From a virus, in the IMG/VR virus record IMGVR_UViG_3300030103_000589, positions 1,991-25,151 of that record: DNA of 23,161 bases. One strand, 5' to 3'. Below, piece by piece: positions 1-7,712 of this stretch (its first letter is position 1; each line of letters opens with the position of its first letter). The notes beneath the pieces are model-generated. The model was not told the origin of the DNA, searched no databases, and saw nothing but the letters and a program-made list of their open reading frames with translations. A program made the translations under genes and the position numbers.

Positions 1-65
1 TAAGGTACTTGAAGCCAGAATGCTTCTTGTAACCCTTTCCAAATTTTATTTAAAAAGTTTTTCAT
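1..65 (-). CDS. partial small phage protein, cut by left edge
   Basis: An ATG at 65..63 opens a frame that runs off the left edge after 21 complete codons. The readable N-terminus is MKNFLNKIWKGLQEAFWLQV followed by Pro: a basic, amphipathic start with two Trp. It begins 23 bases after the stop of the 48-aa membrane ORF, in the same direction, so it looks like the next gene of the same late operon. I do not know the function. Position next to a holin-like gene makes a lysis or small accessory role possible, but that is only context. The real length cannot be seen. Confidence 0.6.
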   Translation of the reverse strand, partial: MKNFLNKIWKGLQEAFWLQVP

Positions 66-88
66 AATTTTATTTTTATTAAAGTTAA

Positions 89-235
89 TTATTTTTTATT
101 TAATAGCTGATGAATCTTTATTATCGTATAAACCAACGTTGCTATTATTAGTAACCCTTGTAAATATTGATTTATTTCTGCTATTGTAATTATATAAACA
201 CTAATTCCTAATATTGTTGGTTCAAATCCATTCAT
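89..235 (-). CDS. 48-aa small membrane protein, holin-like
   Basis: ATG at 235..233, TAA at 91..89, 48 codons. The protein starts MNGFEPTILG, has a hydrophobic stretch around residues 8-19, a short polar turn (EINQ), a second hydrophobic stretch around residues 25-39 (GLLIIATLVYTIIK) and a basic tail ending NKK. That is the plan of a very small membrane protein with one or two membrane segments and a positive C-terminus, as in many small phage holins. It lies after the fibre genes and before another small gene, where lysis genes often sit in late operons. No endolysin is visible in the window to confirm this. An ATG at 240..238 is followed at once by a stop, so 235 is the first usable start. 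Holin is a guess; the ORF itself is well supported. Confidence 0.6.
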   Translation of the reverse strand: MNGFEPTILGISVYIITIAEINQYLQGLLIIATLVYTIIKIHQLLNKK

Positions 236-239
236 TACA

Positions 240-605
240 TTAAATTGTTATTTCTATTATTTTCCATTGTTGGTTTGCTTCGTCCCACTCATATTTATTA
301 TCATCTTCAGGGTATGGTATAGGCGCTTCCCAACGAAACTGTTCATTTAGTGACCAACTTGGGTATGGTTGCGGTGCATAAAAAGCATTATTTTCAGGAT
401 CCCAGTGGTAACCTATTCCTGGATAATTATACCTTATATTAGAATTATACGAACATTGTACCCAGTTTCTATGATGATATAACATTTCTAAAAAATCAAT
501 ACCCTTGTTCTCATTTTCTTCATCACCAATCATTAATTCGTTGTTATGTACTACTAGTACCCTCCTTACTATATTGTTGTCGCCAACTTCTGCAAAATGT
601 GCCAT
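240..605 (-). CDS. small conserved phage protein of the MAHFAxV type
   Basis: 121 aa, starting MAHFAEVGDNNIVRRVLVV. The order of motifs is the one I know from small proteins carried by many marine tailed phages near their fibre genes: an N-terminal MAHFA, a NWVQCSYN motif near residues 47-54 where relatives have W.QTSYN, a GIGYHWDPENNAFYAP stretch near residues 63-78, a PSW segment, and a C-terminal YEWDEANQQW. Aromatic residues are abundant. The biochemical role of this family is not established as far as I know; a virion or fibre-associated role is inferred from its place after the adhesin genes. It is preceded by an A/T-rich leader without a Shine-Dalgarno sequence, 24 bases after the adhesin stop. 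Confidence 0.8.
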   Translation of the reverse strand: MAHFAEVGDNNIVRRVLVVHNNELMIGDEENENKGIDFLEMLYHHRNWVQCSYNSNIRYNYPGIGYHWDPENNAFYAPQPYPSWSLNEQFRWEAPIPYPEDDNKYEWDEANQQWKIIEITI

Positions 606-629
606 TTTTATTTAATTTAATTTGTTTTT

Positions 630-2432
630 TTAAGCGTGTACATAAGTACCTGTTGCTGAAAATTTTATTATTGTATCACTTCCTGATGTTGTTACTGTTG
701 GTGATCCAGTAGTTACACCACTATAATCTGCCGTTGGTAATCTTAATATTACTACGCCTGATCCACCATTACCACCATCTCTAGCAGAACCTGCATTACC
801 AGCACCACCGCCACCTCCGCCTGTGTTCGCTGTACCTGCTGTTCCGTTAGCTATACCTTGACCAGATCCGCCACCGCCATTACCTCCTGCACCATTTGAA
901 CCTCCGTCATATTGATAACGACCGCCACCGCCACCGCCACCATAATAAGTGCCTGCACCTGTTATGGAAACTGAAACACCAGTACCACCTGCACCACCAC
1001 TGGTTGTTACACCTGCACTACCTGCTGCGCCAGTACCACCACCGCCACCTGATCCAGTAGTACCACCATTAGCACCTCCGTACCCTTGATTAGCAGTTCC
1101 TGATCCTGGATTATTTGCAGTAGCAACACCACCGCCACCACAACCACCGTCTTGAGCTTGTTGTCCTGAGCCTTCTATTTGACCTCCACCACCACCTTTT
1201 GATGATATATTTACTCCAGGTCCAAATAATTTTGATATATTTCCTTTTGTTCCCCAATCTGGAGCACCTGATAATCCTCTTCCACCACCACCAATAGTAG
1301 CTACATAAGTTCCAGGTATAAGTGTAATATTACTTTCAGCTGATGCACCACCACCTGAATTAGATCCGTAAGATGTACGCAATCCTCCAGCACCCCCTCC
1401 ACCGCCACCATTAGCGTTAGTGAATGAACCACCACCCCCTGCACCACCTGCTGCTTGAACTAGCCATTCTACATTTGAGGTTGAAGATATACTACCTGCA
1501 CCGTGTCTATATACACCTGAACCAGTAAATGTTAATATTTTATAATCGCCTTCTGTACTTACATTTGGAGATCCTGCAACTGTACCGCTATAATCAGAAG
1601 ATTTTATTTTTAAAATAACAACACCTGATCCACCAGCTCCACTTTCAAGTGATAAATTGTTACCATTACCACCTCCTCCTCCTCCGAGGTTTGTACTTCC
1701 GTCACTACCTTGTGTTGAACTAGCAATACCACCGTCTGCACCACCACCTGACCCACCTGATCCTCCAGGCGACCCTTCACTTCCTGCACCACCTCCACCT
1801 GCACGAGTCACAGATGAACCTGTTATTGAATTTGCTACACCATTACCACCGTCACCCCCAAGCCTATAACCTGTTGTTTTACCGTTACCACCTGCAGCAC
1901 TTGCTCCTCCTCCACCTCCAGCACCTGTTGTACCATTGAATGAACCTAGACCTCCTGTACCACCACCATAACCTTGATTTGATGTTCCTGCCCCACCTGC
2001 TACTGTATATGGGCTAACTTGTGCTAGAGTTCCACCTCCACCACCTGATCCACCGTCTTGCCCTACAACAAAAGTTGTATTATAACCACCTGTTGCACTT
2101 CCTGCTGTTCCACCTCCACCGCCACCTACTGATGTAACCGTAGTTATTCCTGGACCTGCTATTGATGAATCAGTACCGTTATTACCTTTTTGTGTACCTT
2201 GAACAGGACTTCCACCTGAGCCAACTGTAATTATATAATTTCCATCTTCTATAATAAGGGGATCTTCAGCTGAAGCACCTCCACCAGATGTACCAGTAGA
2301 TGTACGGTAACCACCTGCACCTCCTCCACCACCGTAAGAACCTCCACCTGCACCCCCACCTGCAAGTACCAGATAGTTTAATTCTGTTCCACTTGCGGCA
2401 AGTGACCCCATATTTAACGATTGTCCAAACAT
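630..2432 (-). CDS. glycine-rich tail fibre / adhesin, 600 aa
   Basis: A 600-aa protein dominated by glycine runs broken by Ser, Ala, Asn and Thr. It is built from two similar halves. Each has a 'VLAGGGAGGG' or 'VQAAGGAGGGG' entry, a GGASAE segment followed by a short beta-like stretch (GNYIITVGSGG and GTYVATIGGGG), a long poly-Gly body, then GGSGVVIL + DYSG + a short beta domain ending in VYRH or TYVHA. The halves cover roughly residues 20-311 and 322-600. Glycine-rich domains like this occur in adhesins at the tips of phage fibres, where they can pack as polyglycine II helices (known for the Salmonella phage S16 gp38 adhesin). A receptor-binding role is inferred from this and from its place in the fibre block. 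The start is one base after the stop of the 176-aa gene (TAA T ATG). Confidence 0.8.
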   Translation of the reverse strand: MFGQSLNMGSLAASGTELNYLVLAGGGAGGGSYGGGGGAGGYRTSTGTSGGGASAEDPLIIEDGNYIITVGSGGSPVQGTQKGNNGTDSSIAGPGITTVTSVGGGGGGTAGSATGGYNTTFVVGQDGGSGGGGGTLAQVSPYTVAGGAGTSNQGYGGGTGGLGSFNGTTGAGGGGGASAAGGNGKTTGYRLGGDGGNGVANSITGSSVTRAGGGGAGSEGSPGGSGGSGGGADGGIASSTQGSDGSTNLGGGGGGNGNNLSLESGAGGSGVVILKIKSSDYSGTVAGSPNVSTEGDYKILTFTGSGVYRHGAGSISSTSNVEWLVQAAGGAGGGGSFTNANGGGGGGAGGLRTSYGSNSGGGASAESNITLIPGTYVATIGGGGRGLSGAPDWGTKGNISKLFGPGVNISSKGGGGGQIEGSGQQAQDGGCGGGGVATANNPGSGTANQGYGGANGGTTGSGGGGGTGAAGSAGVTTSGGAGGTGVSVSITGAGTYYGGGGGGGRYQYDGGSNGAGGNGGGGSGQGIANGTAGTANTGGGGGGAGNAGSARDGGNGGSGVVILRLPTADYSGVTTGSPTVTTSGSDTIIKFSATGTYVHA

Positions 2433-2433
2433 A

Positions 2434-2964
2434 TTAACTTGCTATTTGATTTATTGCGTACCAAAACTCTGTAGCTGCTACGCAGGTTATTTGTATTAAA
2501 TTTTTCTTAGAACTTGTGTCATCATAATCCCCTGCTATTTTATTAAATGTACCTGATGCACCACCTACTGTAAAAGCTATTGTACGACTTCCGCCTGAGC
2601 CAGTTACTATTAAAGTTTTTGTTATACCAATTTTAGGATTAGTAATATTTAAAGTTGTATTTTGGTCAGGTGTTAGCGTAAATACTTGTGCTGCGTCAAA
2701 ATCTACTGCAACAGTTGCACCTGCACTTAAAGCGTCTACTGTTGTAAATTCATCATCTACTTTTTCATAATTTACTGCATTATCAGCGATCATATCTGTT
2801 GCCACTTGTACTTCTGCTATTGTACCTGCTGAAGCTGCACCTAATACTCTATTATTAGTGCTTGTGTCTTGCATTTTAGCGTATGTAACATTGTCGTCTA
2901 ATATTTTAGCGGTTGTTACTGCGTCATCTGCTATTACGTTTGTTGTTACTTTAGTTGTTGCCAT
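2434..2964 (-). CDS. short tail fibre protein, paralogue of the large fibre's C-terminus
   Basis: 176 aa. The N-terminal half carries the 'ADDAVTTAKILDDNVTYAKM' type of phrase, repeated as ADNAVNYEKV; relatives of this phrase are common in phage fibre stalks. The C-terminal half is a compact beta-rich domain with LNITNPKIG, GGSRTIAFTVGG, TFNKIAGDYDDTSSKKNLIQ. The same order (TAKI..., AVDFDAA / ALDFSAA, FNK....DYD......LVQI.C) is found at the end of the 1057-aa fibre upstream, so the two share a module. It probably forms or caps a fibre trimer. It lies 14 bases downstream of the 344-aa gene and almost touches the glycine-rich adhesin gene, so the three are probably made together. Confidence 0.75.
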   Translation of the reverse strand: MATTKVTTNVIADDAVTTAKILDDNVTYAKMQDTSTNNRVLGAASAGTIAEVQVATDMIADNAVNYEKVDDEFTTVDALSAGATVAVDFDAAQVFTLTPDQNTTLNITNPKIGITKTLIVTGSGGSRTIAFTVGGASGTFNKIAGDYDDTSSKKNLIQITCVAATEFWYAINQIAS

Positions 2965-2978
2965 TTTTTTTTATTTAA

Positions 2979-4013
2979 TTAATTAGCTGTTCTGAAAGCC
3001 ATATATATATATTTTTGACTAGATTTATTAGTTCCATCATATGCATTAGGAAAACTAAATCCTGTTGATGTTATGTCTATATGAACGGCACTTGTTGTAT
3101 ATTCTGTATCTGTTGCATTTGCTAAAAGCATATATCTACCTGTTATTGATCCTGACGGTCTTTTAGTATCATAAATCTCCCAATTATATTGTGCAAGTGA
3201 TTTAATCATTACGTATCCAGGTTCAAAACCAATATTTTGTGCATTACCTGAACTTCCTGTCCCTGTATAAGATCCAAATTTACTATATCCGTCTAATTGT
3301 TGCCACGCATAATACATAAAACTATATCCATTATTATTTGTCCCAATGTGACTTAAACCTATTGTTGTAGCATTTGGTGTACCTACTTGTGTATTACTTG
3401 AATTTACATTTAAAGCACCATCATTGTCTAAATATCCGTGATAATGATCAGATCCGTCATTTAAATAAACTATCCAATTATTTGCCCAGTTAATTGATTT
3501 GCCAATAATAAAAGTTGGCGTACCATTTAATCCGTGTCCTACAGTACCAGAGCCACCAATACCCCCATTATCTCCAGTATAATTAATTATTGAAAATCCT
3601 GCGTCTGTGTTTGCTTGTACTGTTGAATTAATACTTCCATCAGTATTTGTACTTGTTGTTCCCTCATTTGCTCTCCAACACCAAGCTACATAGTCATATC
3701 CATTTTGATTTACTGCATTGTCTGTACCTAATGTAAATCCATCTGTTCCTATAGCAGTAATCATATTAGTACCTGCACTTTCAGCAACATCAGTTGAATT
3801 TGTATGTAAAGTGTAACCATTTGTTCTAGTTGAATCTATAAGGTTGTGTTGATGTGCCGTTGGATTGTTTCTATTTTTCAACCAAATTAAGTCAGGTTTA
3901 AAGCCAAGACCTGTAATTGATTGTGAAGATCCTGTACCTGTCCAAGTAACTACATTGAATGCGTTTTCTACTGGTGGTAACCCCCCTGCAAATAACCTTT
4001 TATTTAAACTCAT
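2979..4013 (-). CDS. phage surface/tail protein of the 'PDLVWIKNR' family
   Basis: 344 aa. The N-terminal part has ITGLGFKPDLIWLKNRNN near residues 33-50, an IDST segment, a GFTLGTDNAVNQNG stretch and a YDYVAWCWRAN motif near residues 106-116. This is a layout I know from many marine phage structural proteins (GF.PDLVWIK.R ... VAW.W). The C-terminal part repeats the idea: NIGFEPGYVMIK, followed by WEIYDTKRPSG and a final YIYMAFRTAN. It therefore looks like two related beta-sandwich units, possibly lectin-like. Role inferred: exposed fibre or decoration protein with a part in receptor or glycan contact. Its start overlaps the end of the preceding gene by 14 bases. Confidence 0.75.
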   Translation of the reverse strand: MSLNKRLFAGGLPPVENAFNVVTWTGTGSSQSITGLGFKPDLIWLKNRNNPTAHQHNLIDSTRTNGYTLHTNSTDVAESAGTNMITAIGTDGFTLGTDNAVNQNGYDYVAWCWRANEGTTSTNTDGSINSTVQANTDAGFSIINYTGDNGGIGGSGTVGHGLNGTPTFIIGKSINWANNWIVYLNDGSDHYHGYLDNDGALNVNSSNTQVGTPNATTIGLSHIGTNNNGYSFMYYAWQQLDGYSKFGSYTGTGSSGNAQNIGFEPGYVMIKSLAQYNWEIYDTKRPSGSITGRYMLLANATDTEYTTSAVHIDITSTGFSFPNAYDGTNKSSQKYIYMAFRTAN

Positions 4014-4464
4014 ATTTTACTACGTCTTGTTTTTTTGTTAAATTATTTATAGCAATTTCGTGATCATTTATATTGTTTATTATTATTGCTCTTTCATCTT
4101 CTATTTCTTGTGGTACATCAATACCTCTGTCTAATTTTCTTATATAGTACCAATCTGTTTCTTTTAGTTTTAAATTAGCGTCATCTTTTAGATGTTTAAT
4201 TTTACTTTCTTTTAATTCGCTTAAAGTTTGAGTCCAAGTTTTTGCTTCAACTTTATAATAATATTTATTTCCTTCTAAATATAAGTCACCTAGTTTTTCT
4301 GTAACAGGATCATAGTTAGGGTCTGCTACTTCGTAAAAACCTTCTTCTTCTAACACTTCTACTGGCGAACTTGCAAATCCACCCATATAGTGTTTTATAC
4401 CATTCCAAGTTGATGGTAATTTATTAAATATTTTTATTTCTCCGTTTATATTATTTGCTCTCAT
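4000..4464 (-). CDS. tail fibre assembly-like protein, 154 aa
   Basis: I choose the ATG at 4464..4462 (MRANNINGEIKIF), five bases after the stop of the large fibre, instead of an in-frame ATG at 4533. The earlier start would overlap the fibre by 65 bases and add 23 residues without clear structure. The N-terminal half resembles short phage proteins that describe a 'GFYEVADPNYDP...LGDLYL' segment. The C-terminal half has a helix (SELKESKIKHLKDDANLKLKETDWYYIRKLDRGI) with the TDWY.R motif, then VPQEI..ER, as in fibre assembly proteins and fibre tails of the DUF4376/XkdW kind. Likely role: chaperone for, or small partner of, the adjacent fibres. Confidence 0.75.
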   Translation of the reverse strand: MRANNINGEIKIFNKLPSTWNGIKHYMGGFASSPVEVLEEEGFYEVADPNYDPVTEKLGDLYLEGNKYYYKVEAKTWTQTLSELKESKIKHLKDDANLKLKETDWYYIRKLDRGIDVPQEIEDERAIIINNINDHEIAINNLTKKQDVVKYEFK

Positions 4465-4468
4465 ATTA

Positions 4469-7400
4469 TTATGGTGTTGGATCACTTGCGTATGGTTGTA
4501 CTGAATACATATAAATTGGGTTTGCAGAATCATTAGTACATACTATTTGTACTAAATTATTCGTGCTACCGTCATAATCAGTAGAACCTACTTTATTAAA
4601 TGTTGCGTTAGTTTGACTAAATGTTATTGTATGGTTACCTGTTAAGATTAAATCTATAACTTGACCTTGTTTTGCATTACTAAATGTAAATGTTGCATTA
4701 CCACTAGCTGTTGCTGTAAATGTTGTGGCTGCACTAAAATCTAATGCAAAAGATGTATTACTACCTAATGCAGATAATGCAGTATATCTATTTTCTAATT
4801 TATCGTGTGTAATATTATCATTTGCTATTTTTGCAGTAGTTACATTTAAATCAACAATTTTTGCAGTTTGTACTGAATCGGTAGCCAACATTGTAGCTGA
4901 TACTGAACCTGTATCTCCTGTCCCTATTAAATTACCTGATGCAGTTGGTAATACTAATACTGCACTACTTGCTGCACTATGCGGTGCTGCTTTTAATGTT
5001 TGATAGTGTGCGTTACTAACTTCACAATAAAACCTCATTTCTGCTACATTACCAGTATTAGATCTTATTTGTACGCTTCCGTCATTTATTGTTACACCGC
5101 CTGTGCTACCATTACCGCCTATTGTAAATGCGTTTGGCGTACTTGATGATAAACTTAAAGTTACATCACCAGTTCCTGCAGATGCAGTTATACCGTCACC
5201 ACCTGTAATACTTTCTACTACATTACTTAAATTAACTGCTACAAGGTGCATAACCTCAATACTTGTACCATTAGGTACGTTAGTATCAAACGTTAAAGTT
5301 GTACCTGATACAGTATATGAGCTGTGTAGTTGATAAACACCATCAAAATATACTAATAATTCGTTTTCGCTACTTGCACTATTGCTTAATGTATATGCTG
5401 CTGTACTACCGTTACCAGTGTATGTATCAATTGCTATTGTATTAGCACCTGCTGTTGCAGATATTGTTAAAGTATCAGTTCCAGCGTTTGTTGTTAAACT
5501 TACATTACTACCAGCGGCAATAGTAAGCGTATCATTTGTGCTATCAGCAGCTATTGTAGTTTGACCTGATACAGCAATATTACCAAAAGCATTATCACCA
5601 GTTGCAGTATTTGCTATGGTAATACTACCATCAGCGTTTGTAATACCAATACCTGTACCTGCTGTAAGTGTTGCATTTTCAAAATAACTATTTGTGTTAT
5701 CATAAATCATTAAATGTCCTGCCGCAGGTGATGTTAAATTAACATCTGTTAAATTATTTAACCCTGAATCTAAACTAAATGTAGTTGAAGATAAACTTAA
5801 ACCTGTACCAGCTGTATAAGTTGTATTAGTGTCAGTAGATGCAATAGTTATTGCGCCATCTGCATTTGTTATAGTAACGTTACTACCAGCAGTTAATACT
5901 GCATTTTCAAATATTGAATTTGTATTGTCATATATTAATACGTGTCCTGCTGCTGGATTTGTTATTGTTACGTCAGTTAAGTTGTTTAAACCTGCATTTA
6001 AGCTAAAAGTTGTTCCGCCTAATGCTAAACCAGTTCCTGCACTATACGTTGTGTTTGTATCTGTAGCTGCAAAAGTTATTGTATCAGAACCTGCTGCTGT
6101 TGTAATTGTCATATTACTACCAGCTGCTAAAGTCAAAGTATCTGTTGCACTATCTGCTACAACATCAGATTGACCGCTTACTGATATTGTTTTAAATGAA
6201 TCAGTTTGTGTGTCAGTAGCTGCTATTGTAAATGTAGGGTATGTTCCGCTAACTGTTACATTACTACCTGCGTTTAAAGCTACCGTTTGATCTGGTGCGC
6301 TGTTAGTAATTGTAAAATTAGGGTATGTTCCTGATGTTGTTATGCCAGTACCGCCTGTTAAAGCAACAGTTTGGTCTGGTGCATTATTAGCTATCGTAAG
6401 TGTGCCGTTTGCGTCATCATACGTTTTTGTAATCCCTGTTCCTGCTTGTATAAGTGTATTTGCTTGATCGTCAACACGCTCAGCAGTATAATATAAATTA
6501 TTACTCCCCTCACTTACAGAATCTGTGTCAAAACTTATATTTGCGCTACCGTCAAAAGCTGTTCCGTTGATTGTTCTTGGTGTTGCAAGTGTAGCAGCAG
6601 TAGATGCAGCGATCCCTAATCCATCTACATATGATTTAGTTATATGGGCTTGTACTTCTGACTGACTTGGACCTGTATATGTAATAACCCCAGTAGAATT
6701 ATTATATGCTAGAGAACCATCACCACCTGAATCTGTTACGCTAATTAAACCTCTAACGTCACTGTCCGAAGCTCCTGTGTAAGTAAAGACACCACTTGAA
6801 TTATTATAACTAAAACTACCTAGACCGCCTGCATCTGTAGCTGATAAATCTGTTAAAGCAATACCTGAACCACTGTTACCAATAGTAAAATTTGGATACG
6901 TACCACTTACTGTTATACCTGACCCAGCTGATAAAGCAACTGTTTGGTCAGGCGCACTATTTGTTATTGTAAAGTTAGGGTACGTACCGCTAGTTGTGAT
7001 ACCTGTACCCCCAGTTAGTGCCACTGTTTGATCCGGGGCATTGTTTGCTATCGTTAATGTCCCAGCAGTATCGTCATATGTTTTTGTAATACCTGTGCCA
7101 GCTTGAATTAATGTATTAGCTTGGTCATCTACTCTTTCTGCTGTATAATATAAAAAACTAGCATTTTCTGTTATGTTAGAGGTGTCTAGTGAAATATTTG
7201 CTGTGCCGTCAAAAGATACTCCTGCAATAGTACGTGCTGTCTGTAAAGCTGTTGCCGTTGCTGCATTACCAGTTGTACTGCCTGAACTCCCACTTACATT
7301 ACCTGTTACATTTCCAGTAACATTACCAACTAAATTACCAGTGATTGCACCACTTGCTGATATTGTACCTACAGATATATTTGGCGTACCTGTTAAATTA

Positions 7401-7642
7401 GATGCTAAACTTGCTGTACCTGATAAATTTCCAGTTACGTTTCCTGTAAGAGGACCTGCAAAAGCATTTGCTGTGATTGTGCCTGTTGCTGTAAGTGCGC
7501 CTGCTGTATTTAAACTAATACCTGACGAATTACCTGCACCATCTGTTATTGATTGTAAGGAAGCAGCCAAAGTGCCATTATCACCAACCTTTAAAAGCGA
7601 CGTATATGTACTGCTTATAGAATTACCTGTTAGACTTGCCAT
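4469..7642 (-). CDS. long tail fibre protein, 1057 aa, repetitive
   Basis: A 1057-aa low-complexity protein rich in Thr, Gly, Ser, Ala and Asn. Residues 1-130 hold short GNVTGNLSG-type repeats. Two long units follow (about residues 125-252 and 345-476), each with FDG.ANIS.D, LYYTAERVDDQANTLIQAGTG, and GTYPNFTI phrases. Then come two tandem units of about 77 residues with GLNNLTDV..T.PAAGH and IYDNTNS.FENA. A separate domain near residues 734-811 (NELLVYFDGVYQ, GTTLTFDTNVPNG) matches a fibre domain often seen in marine phages. The C-terminal 180 residues carry TAKI-type repeats and a beta domain shared with the 176-aa protein. It should trimerise into a long stalk. Its start is preceded by an A-rich leader with no Shine-Dalgarno sequence and lies inside a 29-codon mini-ORF. 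Confidence 0.85.
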   Translation of the reverse strand: MASLTGNSISSTYTSLLKVGDNGTLAASLQSITDGAGNSSGISLNTAGALTATGTITANAFAGPLTGNVTGNLSGTASLASNLTGTPNISVGTISASGAITGNLVGNVTGNVTGNVSGSSGSTTGNAATATALQTARTIAGVSFDGTANISLDTSNITENASFLYYTAERVDDQANTLIQAGTGITKTYDDTAGTLTIANNAPDQTVALTGGTGITTSGTYPNFTITNSAPDQTVALSAGSGITVSGTYPNFTIGNSGSGIALTDLSATDAGGLGSFSYNNSSGVFTYTGASDSDVRGLISVTDSGGDGSLAYNNSTGVITYTGPSQSEVQAHITKSYVDGLGIAASTAATLATPRTINGTAFDGSANISFDTDSVSEGSNNLYYTAERVDDQANTLIQAGTGITKTYDDANGTLTIANNAPDQTVALTGGTGITTSGTYPNFTITNSAPDQTVALNAGSNVTVSGTYPTFTIAATDTQTDSFKTISVSGQSDVVADSATDTLTLAAGSNMTITTAAGSDTITFAATDTNTTYSAGTGLALGGTTFSLNAGLNNLTDVTITNPAAGHVLIYDNTNSIFENAVLTAGSNVTITNADGAITIASTDTNTTYTAGTGLSLSSTTFSLDSGLNNLTDVNLTSPAAGHLMIYDNTNSYFENATLTAGTGIGITNADGSITIANTATGDNAFGNIAVSGQTTIAADSTNDTLTIAAGSNVSLTTNAGTDTLTISATAGANTIAIDTYTGNGSTAAYTLSNSASSENELLVYFDGVYQLHSSYTVSGTTLTFDTNVPNGTSIEVMHLVAVNLSNVVESITGGDGITASAGTGDVTLSLSSSTPNAFTIGGNGSTGGVTINDGSVQIRSNTGNVAEMRFYCEVSNAHYQTLKAAPHSAASSAVLVLPTASGNLIGTGDTGSVSATMLATDSVQTAKIVDLNVTTAKIANDNITHDKLENRYTALSALGSNTSFALDFSAATTFTATASGNATFTFSNAKQGQVIDLILTGNHTITFSQTNATFNKVGSTDYDGSTNNLVQIVCTNDSANPIYMYSVQPYASDPTP
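5605..6066 (-). repeat. tandem 77-residue repeat inside the 1057-aa fibre
   Basis: Two adjacent units, about 5838..6066 and 5605..5837. Each reads TDTNTTY.AGTGL.L..TTFSL..GLNNLTDV followed by PAAGH..IYDNTNS.FENA.LTAG and ITNADG.ITIA. Again many codons differ between copies while the residues are kept. Boundaries are approximate. Confidence 0.7.
6215..7266 (-). repeat. two long protein-level repeats inside the 1057-aa fibre
   Basis: Unit A spans about 6880..7266 and unit B about 6215..6606. They encode nearly the same protein over roughly 125 residues, including LYYTAERVDDQANTL (A has FLYYTAERV, B has NLYYTAERV) and TSGTYPNFTITNSAPDQTV. The DNA differs at many third codon positions, so the duplication is old or has been kept different at the DNA level. 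Boundaries are approximate. Confidence 0.7.
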
Positions 7643-7712
7643 TTTTTAATTTTTTTTTTATATACTCTTTTAATTTTATAATATTTATCTTTTTTACTTT
7701 GTACCTTTTCAT
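7623..7712 (-). CDS. 29-aa lysine-rich mini-ORF coupled to connector gene
   Basis: ATG at 7712..7710 overlaps the TGA of the connector gene (ATGA), and the frame runs 29 codons to a TAA at 7625..7623, 20 bases into the fibre gene. The peptide starts MKRYKVKKINIIKLKEYI and is strongly basic. The start-stop overlap is the usual arrangement for translational coupling and the ORF fills what would otherwise be a 66-base gap before the fibre. However, the region is extremely A-rich, which by itself gives many Lys codons. It could be a real peptide, or simply a way of carrying ribosomes to the fibre start. Confidence 0.35.
   Translation of the reverse strand: MKRYKVKKINIIKLKEYIKKKLKNGKSNR

Noticed and set aside
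1610-1869. Two frames inside the glycine-rich adhesin gene, one minus (Val/Glu/Gln-rich) and one plus (Pro-rich).
   Set aside because: Both are direct shadows of GGT/GGA glycine codon runs read in other frames.
4465-4533. An upstream in-frame ATG at 4533 for the fibre assembly-like gene.
   Set aside because: It would overlap the large fibre by 65 bases and add 23 unstructured residues; the ATG at 4464 lies five bases after the fibre stop.
2979-7642. A diversity-generating retroelement acting on a fibre or surface protein.
   Set aside because: No reverse transcriptase gene, no template repeat, and no adenine-biased variable repeat pair was seen; the fibre repeats differ mainly at silent sites.
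4725-7649. Several open frames on the plus strand opposite the large fibre (for example 5829..6173 and 7173..7649).
   Set aside because: They are antisense shadows produced by the repetitive Thr/Gly/Ser codons of the fibre; their translations are Val/Pro/Ala-rich without family features, and they lack leaders.
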